A DNA stretch of 6,935 nt from Desulfobacterales bacterium (GTDB lineage: Bacteria; Desulfobacterota; Desulfobacteria; Desulfobacterales; JAFDCJ01): assembly GCA_029939875.1 (NCBI GenBank), contig JAOZSC010000138.1, positions 1-6,935 of the forward strand, written 5' to 3'. Made by a program: the position numbers and the translations under genes. Position 1 is the stretch's first letter. Each line of letters begins with the position of its first letter. The notes below the pieces were generated by a model. The model saw only the letters and a list, made by a program, of their open reading frames with translations, did not search any database and had not been told where the DNA came from. Of this stretch, positions 5,563-6,935 are shown one piece after another.

Positions 5563-6378
5563 CTATCGACTCTGATCAATATTTGCTCTGTCTTCAATGC
5601 TAACTTCAATTTGCATCAAATCTTCGGCCAGCACCAACGGGCCGCTGTAAGTTTTACGGCATTGCCGGGCGATGTCCACCTGGTCGCAGGGCGGATAGAA
5701 ATGGGTTAGTACCAGTTTTTTAACCCCTGCACGGGTTGCGATTTCTCCCGCCAGTGAAGGGGTTAGGTGCCCGGGCACCCGCATTTCATCCGGCAGGGAC
5801 GACTCGCAGATCAGAAGATCCGCATCCCGGGCCAGATCAACCAGGTTTTCGCTGGTATCGGTGTCCCCGCTGTAAACCACCGTGCAGCCGGCGGGGTTGG
5901 TCACGCGAAAAGCGATGCTCTCCTCATTGTGTTCAACCGGTGCGGACTCAACGACCACATCACCCAGGCGATGCGCATCACGGGCCCGATTGTCCAGCTC
6001 CACGATGTTGAAAATCTCCGGAGCCAGCATGATCCACTTTCCGTAGACCGCTTCCAGTTTTTGGAAAAAATGTGCGAATCCGCGCCCGGCGACGATAGAC
6101 AGCGGCTGTTGCCGGGTCGTTTCATCCGGATATTTGGTGGCGAACAGCAGCGGCACCAGCTCGCCGGTATGATCCGGATGCAGGTGGCTGTATAAAATGC
6201 CGGTCAGATCGAAAATGGTGGTACAGGTTTCCAGCAGCCTGCGCATGGTACCCGGCCCGGAATCGAACAGCAAAACGGCGTTGCCGGTCTGCATCAGTAC
6301 CGAGCAGGAACTGCGCTTCAAAGAGGGCACACAGGTTCCCGAGCCGAGGATGGACACCCGTATAGTTGATGAGGGCAT
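5563..6378 (-). CDS. Metallo-beta-lactamase-fold hydrolase, RNase Z-like
   Basis: The 271-residue protein has the full two-metal site of this fold: H65, H67, D69 and H70 in SHLHPDHTG, H150 in PVEHN, D172 in YSGDTD, and H226 in VLTHFYP. The segment PGHLTPSLAGEIATRAGV (202-219), with H204, resembles the HLT motif of the RNase Z/ElaC group. LGSGTCVPS near the N-terminus and DSGPGT at 39-44 also fit. RNase Z proper trims tRNA 3' ends, but many relatives (phosphodiesterases, PhnP-like enzymes) share these motifs. The long flexible arm used by RNase Z to grip tRNA is not obvious, so I call it only RNase Z-like. The ATG at 6378 lies 8 nt after the stop of the DHH gene and has no clear Shine-Dalgarno, which suggests coupled translation. 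Its stop codon abuts the heptamer array at 5534-5561. Confidence 0.9.
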   Translation of the reverse strand: MPSSTIRVSILGSGTCVPSLKRSSCSVLMQTGNAVLLFDSGPGTMRRLLETCTTIFDLTGILYSHLHPDHTGELVPLLFATKYPDETTRQQPLSIVAGRGFAHFFQKLEAVYGKWIMLAPEIFNIVELDNRARDAHRLGDVVVESAPVEHNEESIAFRVTNPAGCTVVYSGDTDTSENLVDLARDADLLICESSLPDEMRVPGHLTPSLAGEIATRAGVKKLVLTHFYPPCDQVDIARQCRKTYSGPLVLAEDLMQIEVSIEDRANIDQSR

Positions 6379-6386
6379 GTCGGGGC

Positions 6387-6935
6387 CTATTTTTTATCCG
6401 CCCGCTTTTCCACGCAACGGATCAGCCAGCGGATAACTTTTTTTTCATCCTGAAAATCAATGTCATCCGTTATATCAGCCAGTGGCATTTCAGCCCGGGC
6501 CATGTTTTTGTGGCCTCCCGCCGATCCGAACTGACCAAAACTTTTTTTGGCAATGGTGCCCGCATTTTTGCGAATGCCGTCGTTGCGGAAGATGACGATG
6601 AGTTTGTTTTCATGGATGCCGGAGACAATGCTCCAGGTCATGGAGCTGATGCGCATGAAAAAATCGGCTATAATAACGCAGACATCTGGATTGACGACCG
6701 GACCCAGGTGGACGAAAACCCGGTTTTTACGCAGGCGCATGGCGGAAAGGGCAATTTTAAAATACTTGAGAAAATCAAGGCTGAGGTCCGCCTGTTCGAT
6801 TTTGCGGGCCAGGTGGATGTTCGTATATCGGAACAGAAACTGAAAGGCGCGCACATCCTCGATGATGGTGCGGCCTTTAAAGTCGTCGGTGTCGGCCTTG
6901 ATGGCCAGAAAAAGTCCGGTGGCCAGCTTGACCGA
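6387..6935 (-). CDS. DHH/DHHA1-family phosphoesterase (NrnA-like), C-terminal part
   Basis: The reading frame is open to the right edge, so only the last 182 residues are present. The fragment begins with SVKLATGLFLAIKADTDDF, matching the end of the DHH catalytic domain, where ATxLxxGIxxDT is typical. A helical linker follows and then a DHHA1 substrate-binding domain, with the conserved glycine-histidine motif GSAGGHKNMARAEMP (H at fragment residue 142). Family members such as NrnA degrade 2-5 nt RNA (nanoRNA) and dephosphorylate pAp; others cleave cyclic dinucleotide products. The DHH motif and metal ligands are outside the window, so activity cannot be checked. The GTG at 6854 is an internal valine codon, not the start, because homology continues upstream of it. 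It is followed after 8 nt by the RNase Z-like gene, probably in the same transcript. Confidence 0.88.
   Translation of the reverse strand, partial: SVKLATGLFLAIKADTDDFKGRTIIEDVRAFQFLFRYTNIHLARKIEQADLSLDFLKYFKIALSAMRLRKNRVFVHLGPVVNPDVCVIIADFFMRISSMTWSIVSGIHENKLIVIFRNDGIRKNAGTIAKKSFGQFGSAGGHKNMARAEMPLADITDDIDFQDEKKVIRWLIRCVEKRADKK

Noticed and set aside
6387..6854. A separate 155-residue protein starting at the GTG at 6854
   Set aside because: The frame stays open and homologous to the DHH family up to the window edge, so this GTG is an internal codon of a longer gene.

Overview
The window is a compact chromosomal stretch of about 52% GC (estimated by eye) in which every gene I can support lies on the minus strand, so transcription runs from the right edge to the left. 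The organism is probably a Desulfobacterota (delta-proteobacterial, sulfate-reducer-like) bacterium. I infer this from the protein flavour, the pairing of glutamyl-tRNA reductase with a CcsA/HemX-like protein and a siroheme-branch dehydrogenase, and a proteobacterial four-cysteine DksA. I could not test this by a search. I see no rRNA, tRNA, CRISPR array, insertion sequence or phage gene.

Layout in transcription order: (1) the 3' part of a DHH/DHHA1 phosphoesterase gene cut by the right edge; (2) an RNase Z-like metallo-beta-lactamase-fold hydrolase, 8 nt after it; (3) after a 35-nt gap, a precorrin-2 dehydrogenase / sirohydrochlorin ferrochelatase; (4) a CcsA/HemX-like membrane protein overlapping gene 3 by 13 nt; (5) hemA, 2 nt after gene 4; (6) after a 117-nt gap full of repeats, fabD with a TTG start; (7) after 99 nt with a candidate promoter, dksA; (8) a PHP-domain phosphoesterase whose TTG start overlaps the end of dksA by 11 nt; (9) a probable weak terminator and then rnc (RNase III), cut by the left edge. 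No gap exceeds 117 nt, so there is no long gene-free stretch.

Functionally, genes 3-5 form a tetrapyrrole/cytochrome block. HemA makes the first committed intermediate, the dehydrogenase feeds the siroheme branch (which in sulfate reducers also leads to heme), and the CcsA-like protein handles heme for c-type cytochromes or modulates HemA. FabD (malonyl transfer to ACP), DksA (ppGpp-dependent control of RNA polymerase) and the PHP enzyme form a growth-control block. Four of the nine genes (DHH/NrnA-like, RNase Z-like, PHP/RNase AM-like, RNase III) belong to families of RNA-processing or nucleotide-phosphoesterase enzymes.

The most unusual signal is not a gene. Three intergenic gaps each hold short tandem arrays of a degenerate heptanucleotide with exact 7-nt phasing, and each has a different consensus (TTCGATG, GTCCGTT, AAGGTAC). 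Between hemA and fabD two such arrays lie in opposite orientation and create two mutually exclusive hairpins upstream of fabD. A further heptamer pair there supplies the fabD ribosome binding site.
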